From positions 53,717 to 65,827 of the forward strand of contig DIPH01000018.1 in assembly GCA_002424045.1 (NCBI GenBank): a DNA stretch of 12,111 nucleotides, written 5' to 3'. This document shows positions 1 to 6,059 of the stretch, in pieces. The translations under genes were made by a program, and so were the position numbers. The notes under the pieces were generated by a model. That model saw nothing but the letters and a program-made list of their open reading frames with translations, was not told the DNA's origin and ran no database searches. Origin of the DNA: Firmicutes bacterium UBA5493 (lineage in GTDB: Bacteria > Bacillota > Limnochordia > Darwinibacteriales > Darwinibacteriaceae). How positions within the stretch are numbered: position 1 is the stretch's first letter; each line of letters opens with the position of its first letter.

Positions 1-485
1 TTCTTATCATTCTTATCATTCTTGTTTATATTGTGCCCCTGCCTTGCCCCTCGTTCGTACTTCGTAATTCCTTCATCGTGCCCTTCGCTGTGCCCTTCAT
101 AGTTTTTCGGGTCTTGGTAAAGGTCGTAGTTGACGATGGTTACAAGTATTCCATGAGTGCCCTTCGTTGTGCCTATCATTGATTCCCTTCGTTCGTCCTT
201 CGTAGTTCCTTCGTAGGGAAATCGTAGCCAGTCCAAAACACTTCTAATCTGCTTGTAAGACGGGGTTTCTTTCCTGTAGCCAACCATGTACGACATAGCT
301 TCTTGTATTTCAGGGATGGAAGTGAACAACTGCCCCCTTTTTAACCCTTTGTATTCCTTGTGCTGTGCATTAGTTAGGAGGTATATCCAAACTTTAAGAT
401 ACAGAGGGGGCTTAGCCATTATTTCGCTTTCAAGTAGTTTTCTGCTTAGTAGAATGTATCCGTTTGGGATTGTTGGTTGATTCAA
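1..485 (-). CDS. Phage replisome organizer, DnaD-type N-terminal part (partial, runs off left edge)
   Basis: This open frame has no stop inside the window and gives 161 codons. Residues 7-20 read PNGYILLSRKLLES, followed by KPPLYLKVWIYLL (25-37), YKGLKRGQLFTSIPEIQEA (45-63), and NYDLYQDPKNYE near 119-130. This is the N-terminal winged-helix region seen in Bacillota phage replication initiators related to DnaD, which bind the phage origin and bring in the helicase loader. The start is TTG at 485-483, overlapping the TGA of the upstream HNH gene (TTGA) and preceded by GGTGGAGGGGTATAG, so translation is probably coupled. After residue 128 the protein becomes low-complexity (EGHSEGHDEG, then NKNDKNDK), the linker usually seen before the C-terminal DnaD domain, which lies outside the window. 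The apparent short DNA repeats at 1-230 are codons of this linker region. Confidence 0.85.
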   Translation of the reverse strand, partial: MNQPTIPNGYILLSRKLLESEIMAKPPLYLKVWIYLLTNAQHKEYKGLKRGQLFTSIPEIQEAMSYMVGYRKETPSYKQIRSVLDWLRFPYEGTTKDERRESMIGTTKGTHGILVTIVNYDLYQDPKNYEGHSEGHDEGITKYERGARQGHNINKNDKNDK

Positions 486-994
486 CTATACCCCTCCACC
501 CTATGCCTTTCTCTGTGGCAACCAACGCACAAAGTTACTCCGTTGCTTAAGGCAAGCCGTAACTCGGGATGATCCGCAAACGCCTTCACATGGTGTGCAT
601 TCAAGGTGCCACCCCTTACTCCACAAGTCTGGCAGGTGTAACCATCTCTCTGGAACACATCATCCCGCCACTTTTTGTATTCAGGAGAATTTCTTTGTTG
701 TCGTGGTTCCCTTTCCCATGGTGGAATAGGATTTCTCCCCCACCAAAGTTTGATTTCACCATTAGGGTCAATGCCCGCATTAATTGAATCGATACTCATG
801 CCTGCCAAATCTAAATATTGGCGAGATGTTACCTTGCCTTGCTTAAATGAACAATCTAAACACAAGTGGTAGTCATTACCGCCATTATGGTGGGGGTGGC
901 ATTCTTCTATTTCTGTTTCGCAAACGTTGCACTCATAAATATAAAAGTCTACTAACAGGTCGCCATTTTTTATCTTTGCGATTTTCTTTAACAT
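482..994 (-). CDS. HNH endonuclease with extra N-terminal zinc-binding region
   Basis: A 170-aa protein. The C-terminal third is a HNH nuclease fold: C121-x2-C124, the catalytic HH pair at 134-135 (LNAHHVKAF), N151 in LSNGVTLC, C156-x2-C159 and H160/H164. Such enzymes nick or cut DNA with a single metal ion bound by the beta-beta-alpha motif; the cysteines hold a structural zinc. The N-terminal half carries a second set, C22-x2-C25 and C45-x2-C48, probably another zinc site, before a WWGRNPIPPW stretch. The ATG follows GTGAGGTGGTGTT, a good ribosome site, 9 nt after the 37-aa gene. It sits immediately before the replisome organizer and overlaps it by TTGA. It could be a homing-type nuclease or an enzyme used in replication, recombination or host DNA breakdown; the sequence does not decide. 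The usual packaging-linked HNH gene lies beside the terminase, which is not the case here. Confidence 0.85.
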   Translation of the reverse strand: MLKKIAKIKNGDLLVDFYIYECNVCETEIEECHPHHNGGNDYHLCLDCSFKQGKVTSRQYLDLAGMSIDSINAGIDPNGEIKLWWGRNPIPPWEREPRQQRNSPEYKKWRDDVFQRDGYTCQTCGVRGGTLNAHHVKAFADHPELRLALSNGVTLCVGCHRERHRVEGYS

Positions 995-1003
995 AACACC
1001 ACC

Positions 1004-1117
1004 TCACAACCTCAACTCTTTCGCAAGTTTTTTGATGGCCTGCTCGTACTCTTCTGCAGTAAGTTTACCAGCCCTAAGTTCGGATTTTAGCCGTTCATAC
1101 TCATGCCATCCGCTCAT
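1004..1117 (-). CDS. Small protein of 37 aa, SHOCT-like
   Basis: A short gene, too small for most ORF scans. The product begins MSGWHEYERLKSELRAGKL and continues TAEEYEQAIKKLAKELRL, a mostly helical peptide. The pattern of a short amphipathic helix, a GKLT turn and an EEYE helix resembles the SHOCT oligomerisation motif. The ATG overlaps the end of the upstream 61-aa gene by 17 nt and follows AGAGGTAATCGGGT, a moderate ribosome site. The stop lies 9 nt before the HNH gene. Codon use and helical periodicity support real coding. Function is unknown; a protein-protein contact role is an inference. Confidence 0.7.
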   Translation of the reverse strand: MSGWHEYERLKSELRAGKLTAEEYEQAIKKLAKELRL

Positions 1118-1286
1118 ACCCGATTACCTCTCTGTACATCTTCCCGATTTTTTCGTATTCTTCCAGGCTATACAGATGGATTGGCTTTTTAAAAGGTTCG
1201 TAGCCCAGCGTACCGATAGCCTTAACGATGAATTCTTGCTGTGTTTTGTTGGCTCTTTGATGATTCGGGATCATTGTTTTTCGCAA
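1101..1286 (-). CDS. Small hypothetical protein, 61 aa
   Basis: The start is TTG at 1286, preceded by TAGGGGGGATTAAC, a plausible ribosome site at a suitable distance; the internal ATG four codons later has no such site. The protein is basic at its N-terminus (MRKTMIPNHQRANKTQQEF) and ends in a helical EEYEKIGKMYREVIGYERM segment. No domain is recognised. It follows a 76-bp gap and overlaps the 37-aa gene downstream. The first half could be a small DNA- or RNA-contacting helix, but that is a guess from charge alone. Confidence 0.65.
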   Translation of the reverse strand: MRKTMIPNHQRANKTQQEFIVKAIGTLGYEPFKKPIHLYSLEEYEKIGKMYREVIGYERMA

Positions 1287-1362
1287 GTTAATCCCCCCTA
1301 TAGATGTTCTCTGGAGTGCACCTTGTACAACCAGTTGAACATTGTGACCAAAAATTTTATGG
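1287..1362. promoter_or_regulatory. Gap between early genes holding an extra TTGTACAA site
   Basis: This 76-bp gap contains TTGTACAA at 1323-1330, the only copy of the TTGTACA heptamer outside the lysogeny control region. It may be a distant repressor operator or chance. I see no good promoter pair around it. Confidence 0.3.
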
Positions 1363-1692
1363 TTACTCTAAATCAGCCTGGGGTTTGAAGTAGTAATGTC
1401 CCCCAGCGTCGTACCGTTCCAAAAGCCAGTTCCACATCCATGAAGTTTGAAGGGTGTTGATGATAGACTCGTTACCACTCCAACCTAGGGTGTGATACTC
1501 CCAAACGTCAATGATTTCACCTCGCACTTCTACCTTCCTAGGCCCACAGGAATCACGATAAAAGTTTTCTTCCAAAGCTGCGTAAAAGACTTTATGGGCC
1601 ATAATCACGTCTTCATCTGCTAAAACTTCTTCCAGGCGTTCTAACGATTCTTCTGTGGGGCATCCATTTTGATCCCATTCAATAACCTTCAT
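1363..1692 (-). CDS. Hypothetical acidic protein, 109 aa
   Basis: The ATG is preceded by CCAAGGAGGTTCAAGTC, a near-perfect ribosome site. The protein begins MKVIEWDQNGCPTEESLERL and is acidic over its first 45 residues, then carries several aromatic residues (WEYHTLGWSG, TSWMWNWLLERY). It contains cysteines at about 11 and 49 only. I recognise no family. The C-terminal helix with three tryptophans may be a binding surface. A stable hairpin lies just upstream of its ribosome site (see 1710-1730), so its translation or mRNA stability may be separately set. Confidence 0.75.
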   Translation of the reverse strand: MKVIEWDQNGCPTEESLERLEEVLADEDVIMAHKVFYAALEENFYRDSCGPRKVEVRGEIIDVWEYHTLGWSGNESIINTLQTSWMWNWLLERYDAGGHYYFKPQADLE

Positions 1693-1709
1693 GACTTGAA
1701 CCTCCTTGG

Positions 1710-1730
1710 GTGGGGAAGTTGAATCCCCAC
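1710..1730 (-). promoter_or_regulatory. Hairpin directly upstream of a ribosome binding site
   Basis: GTGGGGA pairs with TCCCCAC around a 7-nt loop in the 43-bp gap before the 109-aa gene. On the minus strand it ends 3 nt before AAGGAGG. No T-run follows, so it is not a terminator; a stability or processing element or a translation control hairpin fits better. Confidence 0.5.
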
Positions 1731-1735
1731 ATCAG

Positions 1736-1981
1736 TTAACTAGCCTTCTTCTTGGCCCAAAGCCTAGTCATAGTTACCTTTTTGCGCTTGTTGAACCACT
1801 TGGTGTTTTGCTTGTTGAAGTTAGCGGTTTTGTCTTCTATGGGTTTTGGTTGAGTAGTGATTCCCTGGCGCATTGCCTTCTTGGTTTCCCTTTCGACCTT
1901 CATTCTGGCCTGCTTGTTCTGCTCCAGACGTTCTTGCCTGACTAATCTCCTACGCTCTTTTCGACCTTGGTTCTTTTTCAA
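1736..1981 (-). CDS. Highly basic hypothetical protein, 81 aa
   Basis: The start is TTG at 1981 behind TCGGAGGTGGATTAA, a strong ribosome site; no ATG nearby is better placed. The product is strongly basic, with arginine/lysine runs at 2-36 (KKNQGRKERRRLVRQERLEQ) and again at 57-79 (NKQNTKWFNKRKKVTM). It is probably a nucleic-acid-binding or ribosome-associated small protein, inferred from charge only. It follows the zinc-finger/HTH gene after 20 nt, so it belongs to the same operon. Confidence 0.65.
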   Translation of the reverse strand: MKKNQGRKERRRLVRQERLEQNKQARMKVERETKKAMRQGITTQPKPIEDKTANFNKQNTKWFNKRKKVTMTRLWAKKKAS

Positions 1982-2001
1982 TTAATCCACCTCCGAATGT
2001 T

Positions 2002-2301
2002 TTATTCAAACCAAATCCTCTTTGTAATTCCAAACCGTTTCATGTGCTTTCTAAGTTCTGTCGGGTACATCTCCAGGAAATCAGCCGCCATCGTGACTTT
2101 GCCTGTTCGGTTGAGTTCGTTCGTAATGGTCTCCCGCAAAGGCTTATCGTGTTTTATTTCCAGTAATACCTGTTTCGGTGGACGCTTGTCCATGCACTCT
2201 CGATTGCAGTAATACTTTCTTGGGCGATTCGACTGGCGTTTTAGTTCAGAACCGCAAGTGTAGCAAAACCCGGTTGCCTTCAACCCGTTCCAGCCTGCCA
2301 T
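2002..2301 (-). CDS. Zinc-finger plus helix-turn-helix protein, 99 aa
   Basis: The first half holds a four-cysteine zinc site: C13-x2-C16 and C32-x3-C36, with a basic loop between (KRQSNRPRKYY). The second half (about 53-93) reads PLRETITNELNRTGKVTMA and then AADFLEMYPTELRKHMKRFG, the spacing of a Fis/NtrC-type helix-turn-helix, where AADFL starts the first helix and ELRKHMKRFGI is the recognition helix. It is therefore probably a small DNA-binding regulator. The ATG follows AAAGGTGACGAGTA. It is the first gene after a 179-bp gap holding one of the paired RNA-like units, so it may begin a new transcript. Confidence 0.75.
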   Translation of the reverse strand: MAGWNGLKATGFCYTCGSELKRQSNRPRKYYCNRECMDKRPPKQVLLEIKHDKPLRETITNELNRTGKVTMAADFLEMYPTELRKHMKRFGITKRIWFE

Positions 2302-2416
2302 TACTCGTCACCTTTCCGTTTTTTATTTTCGAAATCGTGCATATTTTGGTATGGAGAGGACATACTATGTAATAATGGGAGAAGTACGCCCTCTCGCTAG
2401 TTAAAAAACATTTTTT
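2302..2416. other. Intergenic stretch with no gene supported
   Basis: Together with the RNA-like unit at 2417-2483 this makes the largest gap inside the early operon. On the minus strand there is a 20-codon frame beginning MSSPYQNMHDFENKK whose TAA overlaps the ATG of the next gene (TAATG), but it lacks a ribosome site. An A/T-rich segment (ATTATTACATAGTATG, minus strand) could hold a leftward promoter, but no convincing -35 box is present. Confidence 0.4.
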
Positions 2417-2427
2417 TGTGGTATAAT
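2417..2427 (+). promoter_or_regulatory. Extended -10 promoter for RNA-like unit B
   Basis: TGTGGTATAAT gives a perfect -10 hexamer (TATAAT, 2422-2427) with the TGN extension. The -35 position is weak (AGTTAA). GTGGT at 2418-2422 is mirrored by ACCAC at 2429-2433, an inverted repeat across the -10 that could be an operator. The same GTGGTATWAT core recurs at 9166-9175. Confidence 0.55.
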
Positions 2428-2433
2428 AACCAC

Positions 2434-2483
2434 GGAAGTTTTTGTTATGAGCCCCTAATCAGTTGCACCTGGTGGGGGCTTTA
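2434..2483 (+). ncRNA. Putative short RNA, unit B of a repeated pair
   Basis: The expected transcript begins GGAAGTTTTTGTTATGA and folds into a hairpin: AGCCCC (2450-2455) with GGGGCT (2475-2480), extended by a U-G pair, a single bulged A, then ATCAG (2458-2462) with CTGGT (2469-2473) around a 6-nt loop. A short run TTTA follows and overlaps the TAA stop of the facing MerR-like gene. Unit A at 9182-9229 has the same box order and fold with different inner-stem bases. It runs against the early operon, so an antisense or transcription-boundary role is possible. I know of no named family that it matches. Confidence 0.45.
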
Positions 2484-2897
2484 CCATGTTCTGAAGATTC
2501 GTTGCCACAGGTTGGCGGTTCGCGCCCGTTGGTGTAGTTCCCGGTAATTTTGTGACCACCGTTCTCTGCTCTCTTGCCAAACCTTTGCTTCGCGTTTTAG
2601 CCTTATGTTTTCTCTATCCAGACTACGAATCGCATCGTCATCCTCAATCGCCATACGAACAAGGCTTCTAATCCAGCTGGACTTAATCTCCGCAAAAGTC
2701 AAGCCTCGTTGGCGTTGTCTCTCAATCCAGCGCAATGTCCTGACAGTGTCGGGTGCATAGACTATGCGGTCATCGTTAACCTCCGATGGGAAAAACTCCT
2801 CAAATTGTTTAAGCCACCTGCGGACCGTGGTCCTTGGTATTCCTGACTTTTGCGATAACTCCATGACGCTCAAGTATTCCATGATTTCCGGTGTCAT
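2481..2897 (-). CDS. MerR-type HTH regulator with C-terminal coiled coil, 138 aa
   Basis: Residues 8-31 (YLSVMELSQKSGIPRTTV then RRWLKQF) form a MerR-like winged helix-turn-helix; the following FFPSEVNDDRIVYAPD and the arginine-rich helix RTLRWIERQRQRG to about 65 match the wing and second half of that fold. Residues 70-138 are charged and helical (DRENIRLKREAKVWQESRE), a probable coiled coil for dimerisation. No ligand-binding domain follows. The ATG overlaps the TGA of the 158-aa gene (ATGA), with GAGGGGGCTAAGGA upstream. Likely a phage DNA-binding regulator or partition/replication accessory protein. Its stop codon coincides with the end of RNA-like unit B on the other strand. Confidence 0.75.
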   Translation of the reverse strand: MTPEIMEYLSVMELSQKSGIPRTTVRRWLKQFEEFFPSEVNDDRIVYAPDTVRTLRWIERQRQRGLTFAEIKSSWIRSLVRMAIEDDDAIRSLDRENIRLKREAKVWQESRERWSQNYRELHQRARTANLWQRIFRTW

Positions 2898-3370
2898 TCC
2901 TTAGCCCCCTCATTAATTAATCCGAACACTGTTTCAGCTAACCTTTTATCAGACATTTTCCCCTCAAACCATTTGTAGGCCACTTCCTCAACTTTCTTGT
3001 TCTTACCCAGTTTAAGTTGTCGCTTTTTTATCTGCCTGTTCTCAAAAGCTTCAAAACCTGCTACCCGTTCAAACCCCGACAAATCAACAAGACGTGGCCC
3101 CATTGGCGGTTGGTTATGGGTTGTCGTTTTCAACTGTTCCAACAATTCGTTGCACCTCTCATTCATCTGTAGTTCTAACTCCCCAATCTTGCCCATTTCC
3201 TTCTCGAAATCGTTATGAACAACCACCTTGCGAAGTGTCTCGTATGCGACATCTTGTAATTCTTCTTTGGTTGCACCAAGTTTACACTCTACTCGAACAT
3301 CAACTTCAACGCCATTGACGAAAAGCTCTACCCACTTCAGTTGCACGTCACCAGTGAATTTGTCTGTCAT
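2894..3370 (-). CDS. Hypothetical phage protein, 158 aa
   Basis: The ATG at 3370 is chosen because AAAGGAGATATC lies directly before it; a longer in-frame TTG start at 3415 has no comparable site. The first 35 residues look like a small beta-rich domain (VQLKWVELFVNGVEVDVRVE), the middle (about 50-82) is helical and charged, and residues 109-125 are very basic (NRQIKKRQLKLGKNKKVEE). The C-terminus is a short helical segment (YKWFEGKMSDKRLAETVFGL). No known family is recognised. Position between DNA-binding genes suggests a DNA-metabolism or regulatory helper, by context only. Confidence 0.75.
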   Translation of the reverse strand: MTDKFTGDVQLKWVELFVNGVEVDVRVECKLGATKEELQDVAYETLRKVVVHNDFEKEMGKIGELELQMNERCNELLEQLKTTTHNQPPMGPRLVDLSGFERVAGFEAFENRQIKKRQLKLGKNKKVEEVAYKWFEGKMSDKRLAETVFGLINEGAKE

Positions 3371-3509
3371 GATATCTCCTTTGCATAGTTTGTTGAGCCT
3401 CGGGGCTTGCTTCAATGATTTCGGCTAGGAAGATCATGAATGGCTCTCGCAAACCATCTGGGAATCTGCGTACTGCCCCGGGAGGGGGGTGTGTATCCTT
3501 CCCCTTCAC
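3348..3509 (-). CDS. Candidate small protein, 53 aa
   Basis: A GTG start at 3509 overlaps the TGA of the Myb-like gene (GTGA), and the frame runs to 3348, overlapping the start of the 158-aa gene by 23 nt. The product begins MKGKDTHPPPGAVRRFPDGL, then has a helical segment REPFMIFLAEIIEASPEAQQ. It fills what would otherwise be the only 135-bp hole in this part of the operon, and such overlaps are the rule here. The ribosome site is weak (CTAGGTCTATT), so coupling to the upstream gene would be needed. No family is recognised. Confidence 0.5.
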   Translation of the reverse strand: MKGKDTHPPPGAVRRFPDGLREPFMIFLAEIIEASPEAQQTMQRRYHDRQIHW

Positions 3510-3679
3510 AATAGACCTAGCTTCTTAGCACGGCACTGTATTGCCTGTGTACTCCTGCCTAGCGCACGATCTATGTCCCTGTTGAGCATCTCATTATAAA
3601 ATTTGCATAGAAATTCATCATCCTTTAGGGTCCAGCGCTTGTGGTACTTAGCTGTTGGCAGCTGGTCAGCATCAACCAT
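3506..3679 (-). CDS. Myb/SANT-like small DNA-binding protein, 57 aa
   Basis: The protein reads KRWTLKDDEFLCKFYNEM at 14-31, then LNRDIDRALGRSTQAIQCRA and KKLGLL. The W-[ST]-x3-[DE]-[DE]-x2-L opening, the LGRS turn and the AIQCRAKKLGL recognition helix are the signature of the Myb/SANT-like homeodomain fold found in many small phage proteins. It probably binds DNA. The ATG overlaps the LysM gene by 8 nt and follows CCGGAGGTGACCGAAA, a strong ribosome site. It is too short for standard ORF thresholds but is one of the better supported small genes in the window. Confidence 0.8.
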   Translation of the reverse strand: MVDADQLPTAKYHKRWTLKDDEFLCKFYNEMLNRDIDRALGRSTQAIQCRAKKLGLL

Positions 3680-4031
3680 TTTCGGTCACCTCCGGCAACT
3701 TAATCACTGTGTAAGGGTACAACGTGTCGTTCTTTAACCCATTAGCTTGTCCCACTTTGAGGCATACCTCATCCCAATCGCAACCCTTGTAATACTCCAC
3801 GTAAATGCTCCAAATGGTGTCGCCAGGCATTACTTGATGGGTTGTGGGGCGGGGTGTCTCAACCCCGCTTGCCTCCACAACAATCATCGCCTCTAAGTCT
3901 ACCGTGCAAAGACGATATACTTTAGGGACCGTATATATCGCCATACCAATGAGCACAATGGCGATCACCATGACCTGGATAACAAAGAACGCATCTGATA
4001 GGGTCTTAGCTAACATCGATTGCCGTTTCAT
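3672..4031 (-). CDS. Membrane-anchored LysM protein, YneA-like layout, 119 aa
   Basis: The start at 4031 follows TTTGGGGAGGACTGGGATAAGG; the longer frame to 4154 would overlap the upstream gene by about 150 nt and reads poorly. Residues 1-13 are basic, 14-35 form one membrane helix (FFVIQVMVIAIVLIGMAIYT), 36-64 are a linker, and 65-113 are a LysM domain: HQVMPGDTIWSIYVEYY, then VCLKVGQANGLKNDTLYPY and VIKLP. LysM binds peptidoglycan N-acetylglucosamine. Expected topology is N-in, LysM outside. One helix plus one terminal LysM is the layout of YneA, the SOS-induced division inhibitor of Bacillus. The protein could therefore block host division or modify the wall. It has C84 and C90 inside the domain, possibly a disulfide. 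It overlaps the zinc-ribbon gene by 26 nt. Confidence 0.8.
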   Translation of the reverse strand: MKRQSMLAKTLSDAFFVIQVMVIAIVLIGMAIYTVPKVYRLCTVDLEAMIVVEASGVETPRPTTHQVMPGDTIWSIYVEYYKGCDWDEVCLKVGQANGLKNDTLYPYTVIKLPEVTENG

Positions 4032-4254
4032 CCTTATCCCAGTCCTCCCCAAATATACTCTGCAAGTACTCGTCATGTGCATTAAAAGGTCCCGATTCCA
4101 TACAATGCTCGCTGCAATATGGATTGTCTCTATTGTCCCAATAAGCATCTTCATCTAGGAGCTCACCACTACACTGAGCGCATATCACCCATTTCGATCT
4201 TGGGCATGGTGGTTCTAGGTGGATTCTTTCCAACCTGGTTAAAACGTCACTCAT
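4006..4254 (-). CDS. Zinc-ribbon protein, 82 aa
   Basis: Residues 25-51 hold a two-knuckle zinc site: C25-x2-C28 (VICAQCSGELL) and C47-x3-C51 (PYCSEHC, with H50 also available). This resembles the treble-clef or ribbon fingers of small phage proteins that bind nucleic acid or a partner protein. The rest is acidic (EDWDKDETAID at the end). The ATG overlaps the TGA of the helicase gene (ATGA) and follows GGAGGTGCAACC. Its tight coupling to the helicase suggests a helper to the recombination block, but this is only from position. Confidence 0.7.
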   Translation of the reverse strand: MSDVLTRLERIHLEPPCPRSKWVICAQCSGELLDEDAYWDNRDNPYCSEHCMESGPFNAHDEYLQSIFGEDWDKDETAIDVS

Positions 4255-6059
4255 GGTTGCACCTCCATGGCTTTTAAAAATGGACTTGGTTTCATTTGCA
4301 CCATTTCCCGCTTACCCCAAGGGTTCTGGCGTTCTTCGAAATAAGATAGGTGCAATGTCTCCTTGGCTCTAGTGACCGCCACGTAAAACAACCTGCGTTC
4401 CTCTTCGATGTCTCCCTTTTTGCTAGGGAATACATTCAGGTTGCACCCCGGGACGTACACATGAGCCCATTCTAGCCCCTTGGCAGCATGAACCGTAAGA
4501 ATCTGCACGCCCTCTGGTTTCTCTTGCACAAGGCGCTCCTGAATGTCCTTAGTGCGTAGCCAACGAAGGAACGTGTATGGGTCGTAGGATTCACCTAAAC
4601 CCACTTGCCTGCCAACCCAGCGTTCAATTGCCTCTCCTGCTCTCACTAGGTCTGCAATTCGGTTATGCAAACCTTGGGAATGGTAACGGTCTTCTAAACC
4701 CAGATTTTCAAGAACTTGTTCGAGCAGTATCCGCACGTCGCTATGCCAATCCTCTAAGACCAAAGAACTCAGAATATCCATTCGCTCTTCTAATAGCTCT
4801 GACAATGAAATCATTTGAACTGTAGAAGCCATCTCTGCTTGTTGGAGCTCCAGGTCAGTCATTCTTCTGTCAGGCCAGTTGATGATTTTTCGAAACGCTC
4901 TATCGTCTTTGGGATTGCAGATATAAGTCATGTAGTCAAAGATGCGCCTCACGTCCCAAGCATTTAAGGGATCTGCTTTGTTCGAAACAACATAGGTTTT
5001 TATGCCTATTTGTTCCAATGCCCGTTTGTAGTGATCAACTTGATAGTTTGTTCTGCAAAGAATTGCGACGTCTTCCGGTATGGTTCCATCAAACTCCACT
5101 CGACACTGGATGCCCTGGGCGATTTCTGTCGCTTCGTGACTCTCGCATTGATAGCCAGTAAGCCACGCCTTTGGCCCCTCTTTATCCGTCCACAACTTCA
5201 GTGGGCTTTTGAATAGCGATTGTTCGATTACTTTGTTTGCAAGGTGCAAGATTGGCTTTGTGGAACGATAGTTACGCTCCATCTTCACAACTTCGGTGTC
5301 TGAATTGCACTCTTCAAAGGTTAGGATGTTATCAATCTTAGCCCCACGCCAGCCATAGATCGCCTGCGCTGGGTCTCCAACTACGAACAGATATTGCGGG
5401 TTGATAAGATTGACGATCTGTTCCTGTCTGCTATCACTGTCTTGATACTCATCTACGAAAATATGCGTGTATCGATTCTGCAATTCACTTGCTATGTCTG
5501 GATGTTCTATCAATAAGCGAACTGATTCTGCCAAAAGGCCATCAAGATCGAGTGCATTATTTCGGCGTAACCTGTGCTTGTATTCCCTGACCACCTGGCC
5601 CTCGAAATGGCTTCTTGGTTCATTCCAGGGGTCTAGAGTTGGCTTCACTTTTCCGCTCAGCAGGAGATCTTGAATCACACTTTCTATCAAAGCATCTCGA
5701 TCTTCCGTGTCGTAAACGGAGAAGGTTGTTTCAATGCCAATTCGGTTCCCATATGTTCTAAGAACTCGAACGCAGAAGGAGTGAAATGTCCCTGTCGTTA
5801 AGTTTTTTGCCAACGAATCACCAAGAATCTTGCCCACCCGTTCTTTCATTTCAGTAGCAGCTAGTCTGGTGAAGGTAAGGGCCAGTTGGTTACTGGTCCC
5901 TACCCTCTCATTCAGTTGCAGATGAGCAATTCTAGTGGTTAGAACACTCGTTTTACCACTACCTGCCCCAGCCATTACCAAGACCCGATTCTTGTCGGTA
6001 GTGACTGCCTGCCGTTGGGCCTCATTCAATTTGCTGATTAGGTTATCAAGGTCCTTCAT
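4251..6059 (-). CDS. UvrD/PcrA-like SF1A DNA helicase, 602 aa
   Basis: All superfamily 1A motifs are present in order: Q-motif LNEAQRQAV (11-19); Walker A AGAGSGKT (30-37); Ia ALTFTRLAATEM (60-71); Ib TGTFHSF (89-95); II VDEYQDSD (202-209); III GDPAQAIYGWRGA (228-240); IV RNYRST (262-267); V TVHAAKGLEW (522-531); VI EERRLFYVAVTRAKE (553-567). It is expected to unwind DNA 3' to 5' using ATP. At 602 aa it is shorter than cellular UvrD/PcrA (about 720) and ends soon after motif VI, so it lacks the long C-terminal tail, and it has no fused nuclease as in AddA/RecB. It overlaps the Rad50-like gene by ATGA, so the two are made together and probably act together in phage recombination or end processing. 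A defence or anti-defence use is possible but not shown. Confidence 0.92.
   Translation of the reverse strand: MKDLDNLISKLNEAQRQAVTTDKNRVLVMAGAGSGKTSVLTTRIAHLQLNERVGTSNQLALTFTRLAATEMKERVGKILGDSLAKNLTTGTFHSFCVRVLRTYGNRIGIETTFSVYDTEDRDALIESVIQDLLLSGKVKPTLDPWNEPRSHFEGQVVREYKHRLRRNNALDLDGLLAESVRLLIEHPDIASELQNRYTHIFVDEYQDSDSRQEQIVNLINPQYLFVVGDPAQAIYGWRGAKIDNILTFEECNSDTEVVKMERNYRSTKPILHLANKVIEQSLFKSPLKLWTDKEGPKAWLTGYQCESHEATEIAQGIQCRVEFDGTIPEDVAILCRTNYQVDHYKRALEQIGIKTYVVSNKADPLNAWDVRRIFDYMTYICNPKDDRAFRKIINWPDRRMTDLELQQAEMASTVQMISLSELLEERMDILSSLVLEDWHSDVRILLEQVLENLGLEDRYHSQGLHNRIADLVRAGEAIERWVGRQVGLGESYDPYTFLRWLRTKDIQERLVQEKPEGVQILTVHAAKGLEWAHVYVPGCNLNVFPSKKGDIEEERRLFYVAVTRAKETLHLSYFEERQNPWGKREMVQMKPSPFLKAMEVQP

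Noticed and set aside
1..230. Many short repeats (TTCTTATCA, GTGCCCTTC, CCTTCGT) suggesting a tandem repeat or iteron array
   Set aside because: On the minus strand they are codons of the replisome organizer linker (EGHSEGHDEG, NKNDKNDK) in an unbroken frame, so coding low complexity explains them. An origin inside the gene cannot be excluded but the spacing is irregular.
3371..3415. Longer start (TTG at 3415) for the 158-aa protein
   Set aside because: The ATG at 3370 has AAAGGAGATATC directly upstream; the extension has no ribosome site and overlaps the 53-aa frame.
4032..4154. N-terminal extension of the LysM protein to 4154
   Set aside because: It would overlap the zinc-ribbon gene by about 150 nt, and the extension does not look like a signal or membrane segment; the start at 4031 has GGGGAGGA upstream.
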